DNA from: G965197005 sp965197005
GTDB lineage: Bacteria > Pseudomonadota > Gammaproteobacteria > Pseudomonadales > Oceanobacteraceae
Assembly: GCA_965197005.1 (NCBI GenBank)
Contig: OZ239982.1
Span: 1,488,001-1,552,000, forward strand
Length of the DNA stretch: 64,000 nt
Direction: 5' to 3'
This document shows positions 9,343 to 17,404 of this stretch, one piece after another. The position numbers and the translations under genes were made by a program. A model generated the notes under the pieces. That model had not been told where the DNA came from. It worked only from the letters and a program-made list of their open reading frames with translations, and made no database searches. Position 1 is the first letter of the stretch; each line of letters begins with the position of its first letter.

Positions 9343-10258
9343 ATCTTATTTGTGGATCTAATAGGCTGTAGAGCGTATCGACTATGAGATTAAATGTTAT
9401 GATTATAAGCCCGTAAAAAACAACCGTACCCATAACTAAGGTGTAATCTCTATTTAAAGCACCTTGTACAAAATATCTTCCAAGTCCTGGAAGACCGTAA
9501 ATCTGTTCAATGACTACCGAGCCTGTTATCACCGCCGCCGTTGCTGGCCCTAAATATGAAACAACGGGCAAAAGTGCAGATTTTAAAGCATGTCTTATAA
9601 CTATTTTTCTTTCGCTTAAACCCTTAGCCCTTGCAGTTCTTATAAATTGCATTCCTAGCACTTCAACCATGCTTCCTCTGGTTAGCCTTGCGATATAAGC
9701 AATTTGTGGTAGGGCTAAAGAGAGAACTGGCAGTATGAGATTTTGTATTGCACCGTCGTTCCAGCCTCCAACTGGCAAAAGTTTTAGATAAACACCGATA
9801 ACAAGGGTCATAATAGGTGCTAAAACAAAATTGGGTATAGCAATTCCTAGCATGCTCGTTCCCATTAAAAGGTAGTCAAGTTTACTGTTTTGTTTTATAG
9901 CGGCTATGCTGCCTAAGCTGACACCTATAACAAGTGCAAGAAAGATAGCCAGCACGCCCAATTCTAAACTAACAGGAAATCCAGTTGCTATAAGTTCAGT
10001 AACGGTAAAATCTATGTATTTAAAAGAGGGACCAAAATCTCCTTGAAGGACATTTCCTAAATAGTCAATGTATTGATTTACAAGAGGCTTATCTAGGTTG
10101 TAGGCTTTTTTTAGGTTTGCTTCAATTTCAGGGGGTAAAGAGCGTTCTCCAGTAAAAGGTCCACCAGGAGCTAATCTCATCATAAAAAATGAGATGGTGA
10201 TGATGATAAGCATCGTTGGGATAGCTTGAATGATCCTCTTTAGTATATATTTAAACAT
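9335..10258 (-). CDS. oppB: Peptide ABC transporter permease, OppB type
   Basis: Inner-membrane permease of 307 residues, normal length. The N-terminus MFKYILKRIIQAIPTMLIII and the APGGPF motif after the first helix are typical of OppB/DppB. The EAA loop reads FIRTARAKGLSERKIVIRHALKSALLPV, and GSVVIEQIYGLPGLG follows near the C-terminus. Starts about 50 bases after oppA, across a strong hairpin. The first codons use AGG and AGA for arginine, unlike most neighbouring genes. Confidence 0.94.
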   Translation of the reverse strand: MFKYILKRIIQAIPTMLIIITISFFMMRLAPGGPFTGERSLPPEIEANLKKAYNLDKPLVNQYIDYLGNVLQGDFGPSFKYIDFTVTELIATGFPVSLELGVLAIFLALVIGVSLGSIAAIKQNSKLDYLLMGTSMLGIAIPNFVLAPIMTLVIGVYLKLLPVGGWNDGAIQNLILPVLSLALPQIAYIARLTRGSMVEVLGMQFIRTARAKGLSERKIVIRHALKSALLPVVSYLGPATAAVITGSVVIEQIYGLPGLGRYFVQGALNRDYTLVMGTVVFYGLIIITFNLIVDTLYSLLDPQIRYD

Positions 10259-10276
10259 CTAAGATCCTTATGCAAA

Positions 10277-10295
10277 GGGCGGTAACTTACCGCCC
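10277..10295 (-). promoter_or_regulatory. Intercistronic hairpin between oppA and oppB
   Basis: GGGCGGTAACTTACCGCCC is a perfect inverted repeat with a 9-bp stem and one central base. On the minus strand it follows the oppA stop and is followed by TTTGC, not by a long U tract. Such hairpins often reduce read-through or protect the binding-protein mRNA, so OppA can be made in excess over the permeases. The structure is seen; the role is inferred. Confidence 0.65.
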
Positions 10296-10310
10296 CAAAA
10301 AAAGAAACGC

Positions 10311-11882
10311 TTATTTTGACATCCATCTGGTTCTATGGATATCTTCTGCATTTGTTTTCCAGCCTTTTATTTTTTTGCTGACTAAGTTTTTAGAGACATA
10401 GTAATAAATAGGTATAATCGCATAGTCATCTAAGGCGAGTTGTTCTGCTTGTTGCATTATTTTTGCACGTTCTTTTAGGTCGACTGTTTTGGCGGCCTTA
10501 TCCATTAAAGCATTATATTCTTTGTTGCTCCAAGCACCATAGTTGAGCTTGTTTGGGTATTCAAGCAGCATCAAGAAGTTTTGTGCATCTGCATAGTCTG
10601 CTATCCAACCTGCACGTGCTACGTCAAACTTTCCTTCTTCTATATCATTGTAATGAACTGCAGTTTCAGAGTTAAAAAGTTTGGTTTTAACACCAATTTG
10701 TTTCCACATAGCAGAGATGGCAACAGCAACTTTTTTGTGGTTTTCGCTGGTGTTGTAACGAATCTCTAGTTCTAGGGGTTTATCTTTTGAGTAACCGACT
10801 TCTTCAATTAGTTGTTTTGCTTTTTTAATTCTGTCTTTCATGGGCATGGATTTAAATTTAAGCTCTGCATATTTATAGCCTTCTAATTTTGGAACAAAAC
10901 TATAAGCGGCAATTTCACCCGTTGTTAAAACCTTATCAACTAAAACTTCGCGATTAATGGCTAAATTTAGTGCTTCTCTAACACGCTTATCTTGGAATAC
11001 TTTTTTTCTTGAATTTATCGGGTAGTAGTAAATTCCCATGTATGGAGAGGTCTTTGTCTCATCAGGCATATTGGTTTTTAGCCATTTAAATTGTTCGGTT
11101 GGAAAGTCGCTATTCATATCCAACTCCCCTGCACGAAAACGCTTAAGAGCGGCTGATCTATCCTCGGTTGGATAGTAGTAAACCTCATCTACATGCACCT
11201 CTTTTGCAGCAAAAAATTTAGGATTTTTAATTGCTTTTACGTAGGTTTGAGGCTTCCACTCGCTTAGGACAAAAGGTCCATTTGATACCATATGCTCAGG
11301 TTTTGCCCAGTCTTTTTCATGTTTTTGGACAACGTGTTTTGGTATTGGATAAGCAGTATAGTGCTTGAGTTGAGATAAAAAATAAGGTGTTGGTGCTTCT
11401 AGGGTTATTTGTAGTGTCTGTGGGTTTATAGCCTTAACACCAAGATGTTCCATACCTTTTAATTTGCCAGTGTTTAGGGCTTCTGCATTTTTGATAGGAT
11501 AGAGAATATTGGCGTATTTTGCCGCCATTTTGGGGTTTAGAATTCTTCTGTAGGCGTAAACAAAATCCTCGCTTGTTACAGGTTTTCCGTCAGACCAAAG
11601 GGCATCTTTGCGTAGCTTGAAGCGGTATACTGTTCCATCTTGGCTAATTGTCCAGCTTGAGGCCACGCCTGCAATGGTGCCGCCATCTGCGGTATATTGC
11701 AAAAGACCTGTAAATAAATCACCAACGATGGCATTTTCCCAAATTCCCGATACCTTATGAGGGTCCAAACTAGCAGGCTCTCCTCCTTCTCCTCTATGAA
11801 TGACCGTTTTTGCTGAAGCAAAGGTACTTAGCATAAGGCTAGATATCAGTGCGATAAGTGATAATTTTAAAATAAATTTCAT
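10311..11882 (-). CDS. oppA: Peptide ABC transporter substrate-binding protein, OppA type
   Basis: Periplasmic binding protein of 523 residues, family SBP_bac_5. A Sec signal peptide runs to about residue 24 (MLSTFASA), without a lipobox. The conserved start of the mature protein, GGEPASLDPHKVSG, and the family motifs SDGKPVTSEDFVYAYRRILNP and KDKRVREAL-type (FQDKRVREALNLAINRE) are present. It should capture oligopeptides for OppB/C/DF. First gene of the cluster; the promoter must lie in the AT-rich spacer above 11883. Confidence 0.93.
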   Translation of the reverse strand: MKFILKLSLIALISSLMLSTFASAKTVIHRGEGGEPASLDPHKVSGIWENAIVGDLFTGLLQYTADGGTIAGVASSWTISQDGTVYRFKLRKDALWSDGKPVTSEDFVYAYRRILNPKMAAKYANILYPIKNAEALNTGKLKGMEHLGVKAINPQTLQITLEAPTPYFLSQLKHYTAYPIPKHVVQKHEKDWAKPEHMVSNGPFVLSEWKPQTYVKAIKNPKFFAAKEVHVDEVYYYPTEDRSAALKRFRAGELDMNSDFPTEQFKWLKTNMPDETKTSPYMGIYYYPINSRKKVFQDKRVREALNLAINREVLVDKVLTTGEIAAYSFVPKLEGYKYAELKFKSMPMKDRIKKAKQLIEEVGYSKDKPLELEIRYNTSENHKKVAVAISAMWKQIGVKTKLFNSETAVHYNDIEEGKFDVARAGWIADYADAQNFLMLLEYPNKLNYGAWSNKEYNALMDKAAKTVDLKERAKIMQQAEQLALDDYAIIPIYYYVSKNLVSKKIKGWKTNAEDIHRTRWMSK

Positions 11883-12342
11883 ATAACTCTCCTGCTTGTA
11901 TGTTTTTATTGATTATTTGTTTTTTTATATTTATTTAGTTCTATTTTATTCGTTAGGTTTGATTTTTACGTGCTATTTTCACGAACTAAATTTCTTGCAA
12001 CATAACACTAAAAAAGCGTGGTAGCAAAATTATCAAACATTAAAAGTTTATTTATTTGCCTAGACTGACTTTTTTAGAGCATAGCGATAAAAGATATAAT
12101 TATTTGCAAAATGTTATAAAATATCATTCTTTGGGTAAATTCCTCAGCCTAAAGAATCAGACAAACCGATCTTAGAACGGCCATATAAATTGACGATTCA
12201 GTTTTTATATAATTTAAATAAAATCAAATAGGTTAGCCTTTGAATTTATTTATACAGGATATGGGCATGGTTGAGTTGAATATCAATTTTTTTTGCTATG
12301 CAATAAGATGTCAATTATAAATAATGAGGTAATTATAGGAAA

Positions 12343-12441
12343 ATGAATCATATAAAAGCGTCATTTTTCACAAACGATGATAAAGATGGTCTTTTACCCT
12401 TCTTGAGTAAGAGATTACTAAGCGATGAAGTAGATGAATAA
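12343..12441 (+). CDS. Possible 32-residue peptide of unknown function
   Basis: ATG to TAA frame reading MNHIKASFFTNDDKDGLLPF and ending LLSDEVDE. An AGGA lies five bases before the ATG. The acidic end and absence of low-complexity sequence make it slightly more gene-like than chance, but in such AT-rich DNA a 32-codon frame is weak evidence. No family recognised. It could be a gene remnant. Confidence 0.2.
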   Translation: MNHIKASFFTNDDKDGLLPFLSKRLLSDEVDE

Positions 12442-12574
12442 AGCAAAATAAAAAGCGCTCAAAATTCTGTGTCAGCTTAGAATTTAATTATAGAAACCGT
12501 TCAAAGTTCAGTCTTCTGAGCCCGTAAGCCTGTCATTATGGTATAGACTTATTCAATATTTTTTTATGCTGTTT

Positions 12575-12592
12575 CAATGTACTAGTACATTG
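12575..12592. promoter_or_regulatory. 18-bp perfect palindrome
   Basis: CAATGTACTAGTACATTG is identical to its reverse complement and is followed on the plus strand by GTGTTTTTTTT. It could be an operator for a dimeric regulator, or a weak terminator reading rightward. Nothing in the sequence decides between them. Confidence 0.5.
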
Positions 12593-12622
12593 GTGTTTTT
12601 TTTGTGGAATAATGTGGCTGCT

Positions 12623-12657
12623 GGACTGAGGACTGAGGACTGAGGACAGAGGACAGA
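12623..12657. repeat. Heptamer array, GGACTGA/GGACAGA, second location
   Basis: Five tandem heptamers running into AACCATGCTCC, the same junction as at 6736-6750. With the hairpin that follows it forms a direct repeat of the left-flank element of the opp cluster. Confidence 0.9.
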
Positions 12658-12674
12658 ACCATGCTCCGCATGGT
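12658..12674. repeat. Hairpin ACCATGC-TCC-GCATGGT, copy 2
   Basis: Identical to the hairpin at 6744-6760, in the same orientation. After it the sequence diverges from copy 1 (GCTGGGCAGG here, GCAGGGTAAG there). Confidence 0.9.
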
Positions 12675-12677
12675 GCT

Positions 12678-12791
12678 GGGCAGGGGGCAGGGGTCAGAGG
12701 TCAGGGGGCAGGGGTCAGAGGTCAGGGTTCAGGGTTCAGGGTTCAGGGTTCAGGGTTCAGGGTTCAGGGTTCAGGGTTCAGGGTTCAGGTT
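12678..12791. repeat. G-rich region followed by GGGTTCA heptamers
   Basis: Degenerate units built from GGGGTCAGAGGTCAGG (12678-12722), then about ten copies of the heptamer GGGTTCA/CAGGGTT. It is a different heptamer from the flanking arrays but has the same 7-bp period. Non-coding. Confidence 0.88.
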
Positions 12792-12980
12792 TCAGTCCTC
12801 AGTCCTCAGTCCTCAGTCCTCAGTCCTCAGTCCTCAGTCCTCAGTCCTCAGTCCTCAGTCCTCAGTCCTCAGTCCTCAGTCCTCAGTCCTCAGTCCTCAG
12901 TCCTCAGTCCTCAGTCCTCAGTCCTCAGTCCTCAGTCCTCAGTCCTCAGTCCTCAGTCCTCAGTCCTCAGTCCTCAGTCC
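12792..12980. repeat. TCAGTCC heptamer array, about 27 copies
   Basis: 189 bases of near-perfect TCAGTCC. This is the reverse complement of the GGACTGA word at 6632-6742 and 12623-12657, so the two blocks can pair as a long imperfect hairpin. The array ends 11 bases before the rrn terminator. Copy number from short-read assembly would be unreliable. Confidence 0.93.
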
Positions 12981-12991
12981 TCTGAAAAAGC

Positions 12992-13025
12992 AAAAAAAAC
13001 CCAGTACGATGACTGGGTTTTTGGG
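12992..13025 (-). terminator. Terminator of the rRNA operon
   Basis: Stem AACCCAGT / ACTGGGTT (12998-13005 with 13012-13019), six-base loop, followed on the minus strand by a run of eight U. It lies nine bases downstream of the 5S 3' end. The plus-strand side also has five T, so it may act both ways. Confidence 0.9.
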
Positions 13026-13033
13026 TTTAAGAG

Positions 13034-13149
13034 CTTGACGATGACCTACTCTCACATGGGGAAACCCCACACTACCATCGGCGATACAACGTTTCACTTC
13101 TGAGTTCGGCATGGGGTCAGGTGGTTCCGTTGCTCTATGGTCGTCAAGC
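13034..13149 (-). rRNA. rrf: 5S ribosomal RNA
   Basis: About 115 nt. On the minus strand it reads TTGACGACCATAGAGCAACG at the 5' end, contains GAACTCAGAAGTGAAACG (loop C region) and GGTAGTGTGGGGTTTCCCCA, and closes with GTCATCGTCAAGC, which pairs with the 5' end as helix I. Last gene of the rrn operon. Ends are good to a few bases. Confidence 0.95.
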
Positions 13150-13422
13150 AAACTGGTTTTTATACTTTGTTTTAATGCTCTTTTTGCTGCTTTTTAAAAA
13201 TGAACAGAGTATAAAAATAAGGTTGGACACATGGGTTTATATTGAGATTCTCTTTGTTTTTTCTGCTTTCTGCTTTCTGCTTAAAAACCTTAGCGAACCG
13301 TCGATTGCGGTTGTTGTTTGTCTATAACTTTGTTTTCTTCAAAGTATTGATTGTTGACTTGTTTTACCCTTTTTCATCTTTCATCTTTCTTTATTGATGA
13401 TAGCTGAAGTTTGGGGTTATAT
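13150..13422 (-). other. 23S-5S spacer with 23S processing-stem sequences
   Basis: No tRNA or gene. Segments GGACACATG, GAGATTCTC and AGCGAACCG here are complementary to segments of the 16S-23S spacer (17470-17523), and ATATGATCAAGC at the 23S 3' end pairs with GCTTGATCATAT at its 5' end. Together they would form the long double-stranded stalk cut by RNase III to release pre-23S. Confidence 0.75.
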
Positions 13423-13555
13423 GATCAAGCCTCACGGGCAATTAGTATCAGTTAGCTCAACGCCTCACAACGCTTACACACCTGACCTATCAACCAGTTA
13501 GTCTTACTGGGCCCTACAGGACTCTCTAGGAGTCAGTGAGATCTCATCTTGAAGG

Positions 13556-13589
<34 letters not shown>

Positions 13590-13648
13590 TGTCCGAACGT
13601 AGCTACCCGGCAATGCGTCTGGCGACACAACCGGAACACCAGTGGTTC

Positions 13649-13680
<32 letters not shown>

Positions 13681-13757
13681 TCTTCTCAAATCTCATACGC
13701 CCACGGCAGATAGGGACCGAACTGTCTCACGACGTTCTAAACCCAGCTCGCGTACCA

Positions 13758-13790
<33 letters not shown>

Positions 13791-13792
13791 GG

Positions 13793-13835
<43 letters not shown>

Positions 13836-13864
13836 ACCGCCGTCGATGTGAACTCTTGGGCGGT

Positions 13865-13920
<56 letters not shown>

Positions 13921-13921
13921 A

Positions 13922-13963
<42 letters not shown>

Positions 13964-14041
13964 ATGTACGTCTCGCAGTTAAGCTGGCTTGTGCCATTAC
14001 ACTAACCGTATGATGTCCGACCATACTTAGCCAACCTTCGT

Positions 14042-14084
<43 letters not shown>

Positions 14085-14346
14085 ACCCACCACACAGTGT
14101 CCTCGATCTGGTTTACAGATCTGAGTTAGAACCCCAAATCAATCAGGCTGGTATTTCAAGGACGACTCCACGCAAACTGGCGTCTGCGCTTCTATGTCTC
14201 CCAGCTATCCTACACAAATTAATTCAAAGTTCACTGTGAAGCTGTAGTAAAGGTTCACGGGGTCTTTCCGTCTAGCCGCGGGAATGCTGCATCTTAACAG
14301 CAATTTCAATTTCACTGAGTCTTAGGTGGAGACAGTGTGGCCATCG

Positions 14347-14428
<82 letters not shown>

Positions 14429-14450
14429 TTGGGCTTCGATCAAGAGCTTC

Positions 14451-15049
14451 CCCAGCACCTAAATTTTCTGTTTCTCTAATGCCTTGCTTTCAATTAAATT
14501 TGTCTGTTATCCAACCTCTTTATTCCTCTTCTGGAATTTAGGGGCTGGGCAAGCCCAGACTTTCTTTAATTATTTGCATCATCTTAATGCCTTGCTTTCA
14601 ATTAAATTTGTCTGTTATCCAACCTCTTTATTCCTCTTCTGGAATTTAGGGGCTGGGCAAGCCCAGACTTTCTTTAATTATTTGCATCATCTTAATGCCT
14701 TGCTTTCAATTAAATTTGTCTGTTATCCAACCTCTTTATTCCTCTTCTGGAATTTAGGGGCTGGGCAAGCCCAGACTTTCTTTAATTATTTGCATTAGTA
14801 CTTGTTTTGTTTTCTTTGTTGTTTGAGTCTTTGTTATTTAGTTCTTTTAGCTAAATTCCATTTCTGAAATGCAGTTTCTAAATAAACTCTTAGCTTTTAG
14901 CTTTTAATAAAAAGATAAACTCTATCTAATTATAAGTGCTAAATGGCTTGCCCAGCCCCTAAATTCCATTTCTGAAATGCAGTTTCTGAACTTCCACTTA
15001 ATTCAAACAAAAAGAAAATACTTACAAGTAAAAAAATTTAGGTGCTGGG
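14451..15049. other. Insertion in the tip of 23S helix 68 with inverted ends and tandem repeats
   Basis: About 600 bp replace the short hairpin tip between GGGGTTA and GAAGCTCTTGATCGAAG on the minus strand. The ends are perfect 17-bp inverted repeats, CCCAGCACCTAAATTTT at 14451-14467 and its complement at 15033-15049. Inside lie three 108-bp direct repeats (14478-14801) and a second inner pair of inverted segments: GGAATTTAGGGGCTGGGC in each repeat matches GCCCAGCCCCTAAATTCC near 14952-14969. No protein-coding gene or intron-like core seen. It looks like an intervening sequence that extends the helix and is cut out of the rRNA. Confidence 0.85.
14478..14801. repeat. Three 108-bp tandem direct repeats inside the helix-68 insertion
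   Basis: Units start at 14478, 14586 and 14694 with AATGCCTTGCTTTCAATT and are identical over nearly all their length; the third loses its last few bases. Each unit holds the inner palindrome CTGGGCAAGCCCAG. The unit length is a multiple of three, so an open frame runs through it on the plus strand, but that is a side effect and not evidence for a gene. Confidence 0.95.
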
Positions 15050-15730
15050 TAACCCCATCAATTAACCTTCAAGCACCGGGCAGGCGTCACACCCTATACG
15101 TCCACTTTCGTGTTTGCAGAGTGCTGTGTTTTTAATAAACAGTCGCAGCCACCTGGTATCTTCGACTGGTCTCAGCTTACGCAGCAAGTGCTTCACCAAA
15201 ACCAGCGCACCTTCTCCCGAAGTTACGGTGCCATTTTGCCTAGTTCCTTCACCTAAGTTCTCTCAAGCGCCTTGGTATTCTCTACCTACCCACCTGTGTC
15301 GGTTTTGGGTACGGTCTCTTTGTATCTGATGCTTAGAGGATTTTCCTGGAAGCATGGCATCAACCACTTCGGACACCGTAGTGTCACCGTCATCAGTTCT
15401 CGGCCTTGTGATTCCGGATTTGCCTAAAATCACAGCCTACTACCTTAAACACGGACTACCATCGCCGTGCTGGCCTAGCCTTCTCCGTCTCCCCATCGCA
15501 ATACAAAAAGGTGCAGGAATATTAACCTGCTTCCCATCGACTACGCTTCTCAGCCTCGTCTTAGGGACCGACTCACCCTGCCCCGATTAACGTTGGACAG
15601 GAACCCTTGGGTTTCCGGCGAGGGGGTTTTTCACCCCCTTTATCGTTACTCATGTCAGCATTCGCACTTCTGATACCTCCAGCCTGCTTCTCAGCTTGAC
15701 CTTCAACGGCTTACAGAACGCTCCTCTACC

Positions 15731-16199
15731 GTTCAGAAGACTGAAGACAGTAGACTGATGACTGATTGCTTAACCCCAACTCTTGTGCAAGCCCGTTAAC
15801 ATTTTTGCTATGTCTTGGTATGTCTTACGCCAAGACTGCCATGTCTCGTTGCTAATGTAGCCAAGATCCAAACTGTATCTTGTCCACACTCGCATCTCAT
15901 CGGCTGAACCTATCGCCATACTTAAGTAGCGTTTAAATTCAGCTTTGGATATGCGTTGCTTGCCATAGCCTTCCGCTATGTTTGCACAAATGCCTTTACT
16001 GGCTCTACGCATTTGATCTGCTAACCCATTGAGTTGTTCGTTCTTAGGAAATCTTAAGCTTGTTGTATGTACTTCTAAAGAAATCGCATACGCTTTCTTA
16101 AACACTTCTAAGTCTTCAAAACTTTTTATTGAGTTAACTGGATTTTGCGTCCGTTGGTGTTTCATCTGTCTTCTGTCCTCTGTCTTCAGTCCTCTGAAC
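15731..16199 (-). mobile_element. 23S intervening sequence (helix 45 region) with internal S23-type gene
   Basis: A 469-bp insert lying about 1.2 kb from the 23S 5' end, matching the well known helix-45 intervening-sequence site. Its ends are inverted repeats: 15731-15750 (GTTCAGAAGACTGAAGACAG) and 16180-16199, which match at 19 of 20 positions, and pairing continues imperfectly for another ~15 bases. Such long stems are RNase III substrates. The inner ends are written in the same heptamer vocabulary (GGACTGA, GGACAGA) as the arrays at 6.6 and 12.6-13 kb. Intervening sequences of this class are scattered among bacteria and thought to move horizontally. Confidence 0.92.
15770..16165 (-). CDS. 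Four-helix-bundle protein encoded by the 23S intervening sequence (S23p family)
   Basis: A 131-residue protein, normal for the S23p/four-helix-bundle family found in 23S intervening sequences of spirochaetes, Coxiella and others. Typical words are FEDLEVFKKAYAISLEV, LRFPKNEQLNGLADQMRRAS, the conserved ICANIAEGYGKQ and KRYLSMAIGSADEMRVW. The gene is co-oriented with the rRNA. Its cellular role is not established; the fold is the same as Avd, the accessory protein of diversity-generating retroelements. The start MKHQRTQNPVN at 16165 lies just inside the inverted end, with no strong ribosome-binding site. Confidence 0.92.
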   Translation of the reverse strand: MKHQRTQNPVNSIKSFEDLEVFKKAYAISLEVHTTSLRFPKNEQLNGLADQMRRASKGICANIAEGYGKQRISKAEFKRYLSMAIGSADEMRVWTRYSLDLGYISNETWQSWRKTYQDIAKMLTGLHKSWG

Positions 16200-16809
16200 C
16201 CGTAGCTTCGGTGTACAGTTTTAGCCCCGTTATATCTTCCGCGCAGGCCGACTCGACTAGTGAGCTATTACGCTTTCTTTAAAGGATGGCTGCTTCTAAG
16301 CCAACCTCCTAGCTGTCTGTGCCTTCCCACATCGTTTCCCACTTAACTGTAACTTTGGGACCTTAGCTGACGGTCTGGGTTGTTTCCCTTTCCACGACGG
16401 ACGTTAGCACCCGCCGTGTGTCTCCCGGATAGTACTCTGTGGTATTCGGAGTTTGCAAAGGGTTGGTAAGTCGGGATGACCCCCTAGCCTTAACAGTGCT
16501 CTACCCCCACAGGTATTCGTCCGAGGCGCTACCTAAATAGCTTTCGAGGAGAACCAGCTATCTCCGGGCTTGATTAGCCTTTCACTCCTATCCACAAGTC
16601 ATCCCCTCATTTTTCAACATAAGTGGGTTCGGTCCTCCAGTTGATGTTACTCAACCTTCAACCTGCTCATGGATAGATCGCCCGGTTTCGGGTCTAATGC
16701 TAGCGACTATTCGCGCAGTTAACACTCGGTTTCCCTACGGCTCCGCTATTCGCTTAACCTTGCCACTAACATTAAGTCGCTGACCCATTATACAAAAGGT
16801 ACGCCATCA

Positions 16810-16875
16810 CCCCGCCACCAAATGTCTTTTGTCATTTGTGTCGTTATCAAATGCAACAAACATTTGGTGGCGGGG
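16810..16875 (-). other. Extended helix 25 in 23S rRNA
   Basis: A perfect 15-bp inverted repeat, CCCCGCCACCAAATG and its complement at 16861-16875, with a 36-base loop. It replaces the short E. coli hairpin at this point, about 570 nt from the 5' end (helix 25). Inside the loop a second pairing CATTTG/CAAATG is possible. It may be a small intervening sequence or just an expansion segment. Confidence 0.8.
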
Positions 16876-17404
16876 CTCTGACTGCTTGTACGTACACGGT
16901 TTCAGGGTCTATTTCACTCCCCTCACAGGGGTTCTTTTCGCCTTTCCCTCACGGTACTGGTTCACTATCGGTCATCTGGGAGTATTTAGCCTTGGAGGAT
17001 GGTCCCCCCATATTCAGTCAGGATTTCTCGTGTCCCGACCTACTCGTCTTCATTGTATTATTCCTTTCGTGTACAAGACTTTCACTTTCTGCGGTTGCCC
17101 TTTCCAGAACATTCCACTAAAAATAATACAACTTAAGGGCTGCTCCCCGTTCGCTCGCCGCTACTTGGGGAATCTCGATTGATTTCTTTTCCTCGGGGTA
17201 CTTAGATGTTTCAGTTCTCCCGGTTCGCCTCAATAACCTATGTATTCAGTTATTGATAACAGCTTATGCTGTTGGGTTTCCCCATTCAGATATCTTCGGA
17301 TCAAAGGTTGTTTGCCACCTCCCCGAAACTTTTCGCAGGCTACCACGTCTTTCATCGCCTCCAGATGCCAAGGCATCCACCGTGCACGCTTAATTGCTTG
17401 ATCA

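Larger units (their letters stand above)
11883..12622. other. AT-rich intergenic region upstream of oppA
   Basis: About 740 bases with no convincing gene except a possible 32-codon frame (12343-12441). It is AT-rich and full of stops in all frames. It holds an 18-bp palindrome at 12575-12592. The oppA promoter should lie in its first part, but I cannot pick one pair of -35/-10 boxes over others. Confidence 0.6.

Noticed and set aside
12507..12526. Copy of the intervening-sequence end (TTCAGTCTTCTGAGCCCGTA) near the opp spacer
   Set aside because: It resembles the 23S junction at 16186-16205 but with several mismatches and no matching partner end; too weak to call a footprint.
12661..13038. 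125-codon plus-strand frame over the heptamer arrays
   Set aside because: It translates the 7-bp repeats into SSVLSPQ-type low complexity; no start site, and it runs into the rrn terminator.
14484..14798. 104-codon plus-strand frame over the helix-68 insertion
   Set aside because: It is three copies of the same 36-residue translation, open only because 108 is a multiple of three; antisense to the rRNA and without a ribosome-binding site.
14478..14801. Possible CRISPR array
   Set aside because: Units are 108 bp, directly adjacent, and have no unique spacers; no cas genes.
14451..15049. Group I intron in 23S domain IV
   Set aside because: The site is the tip of helix 68, not the known intron positions further on; ends are simple inverted repeats and no homing endonuclease frame is present.
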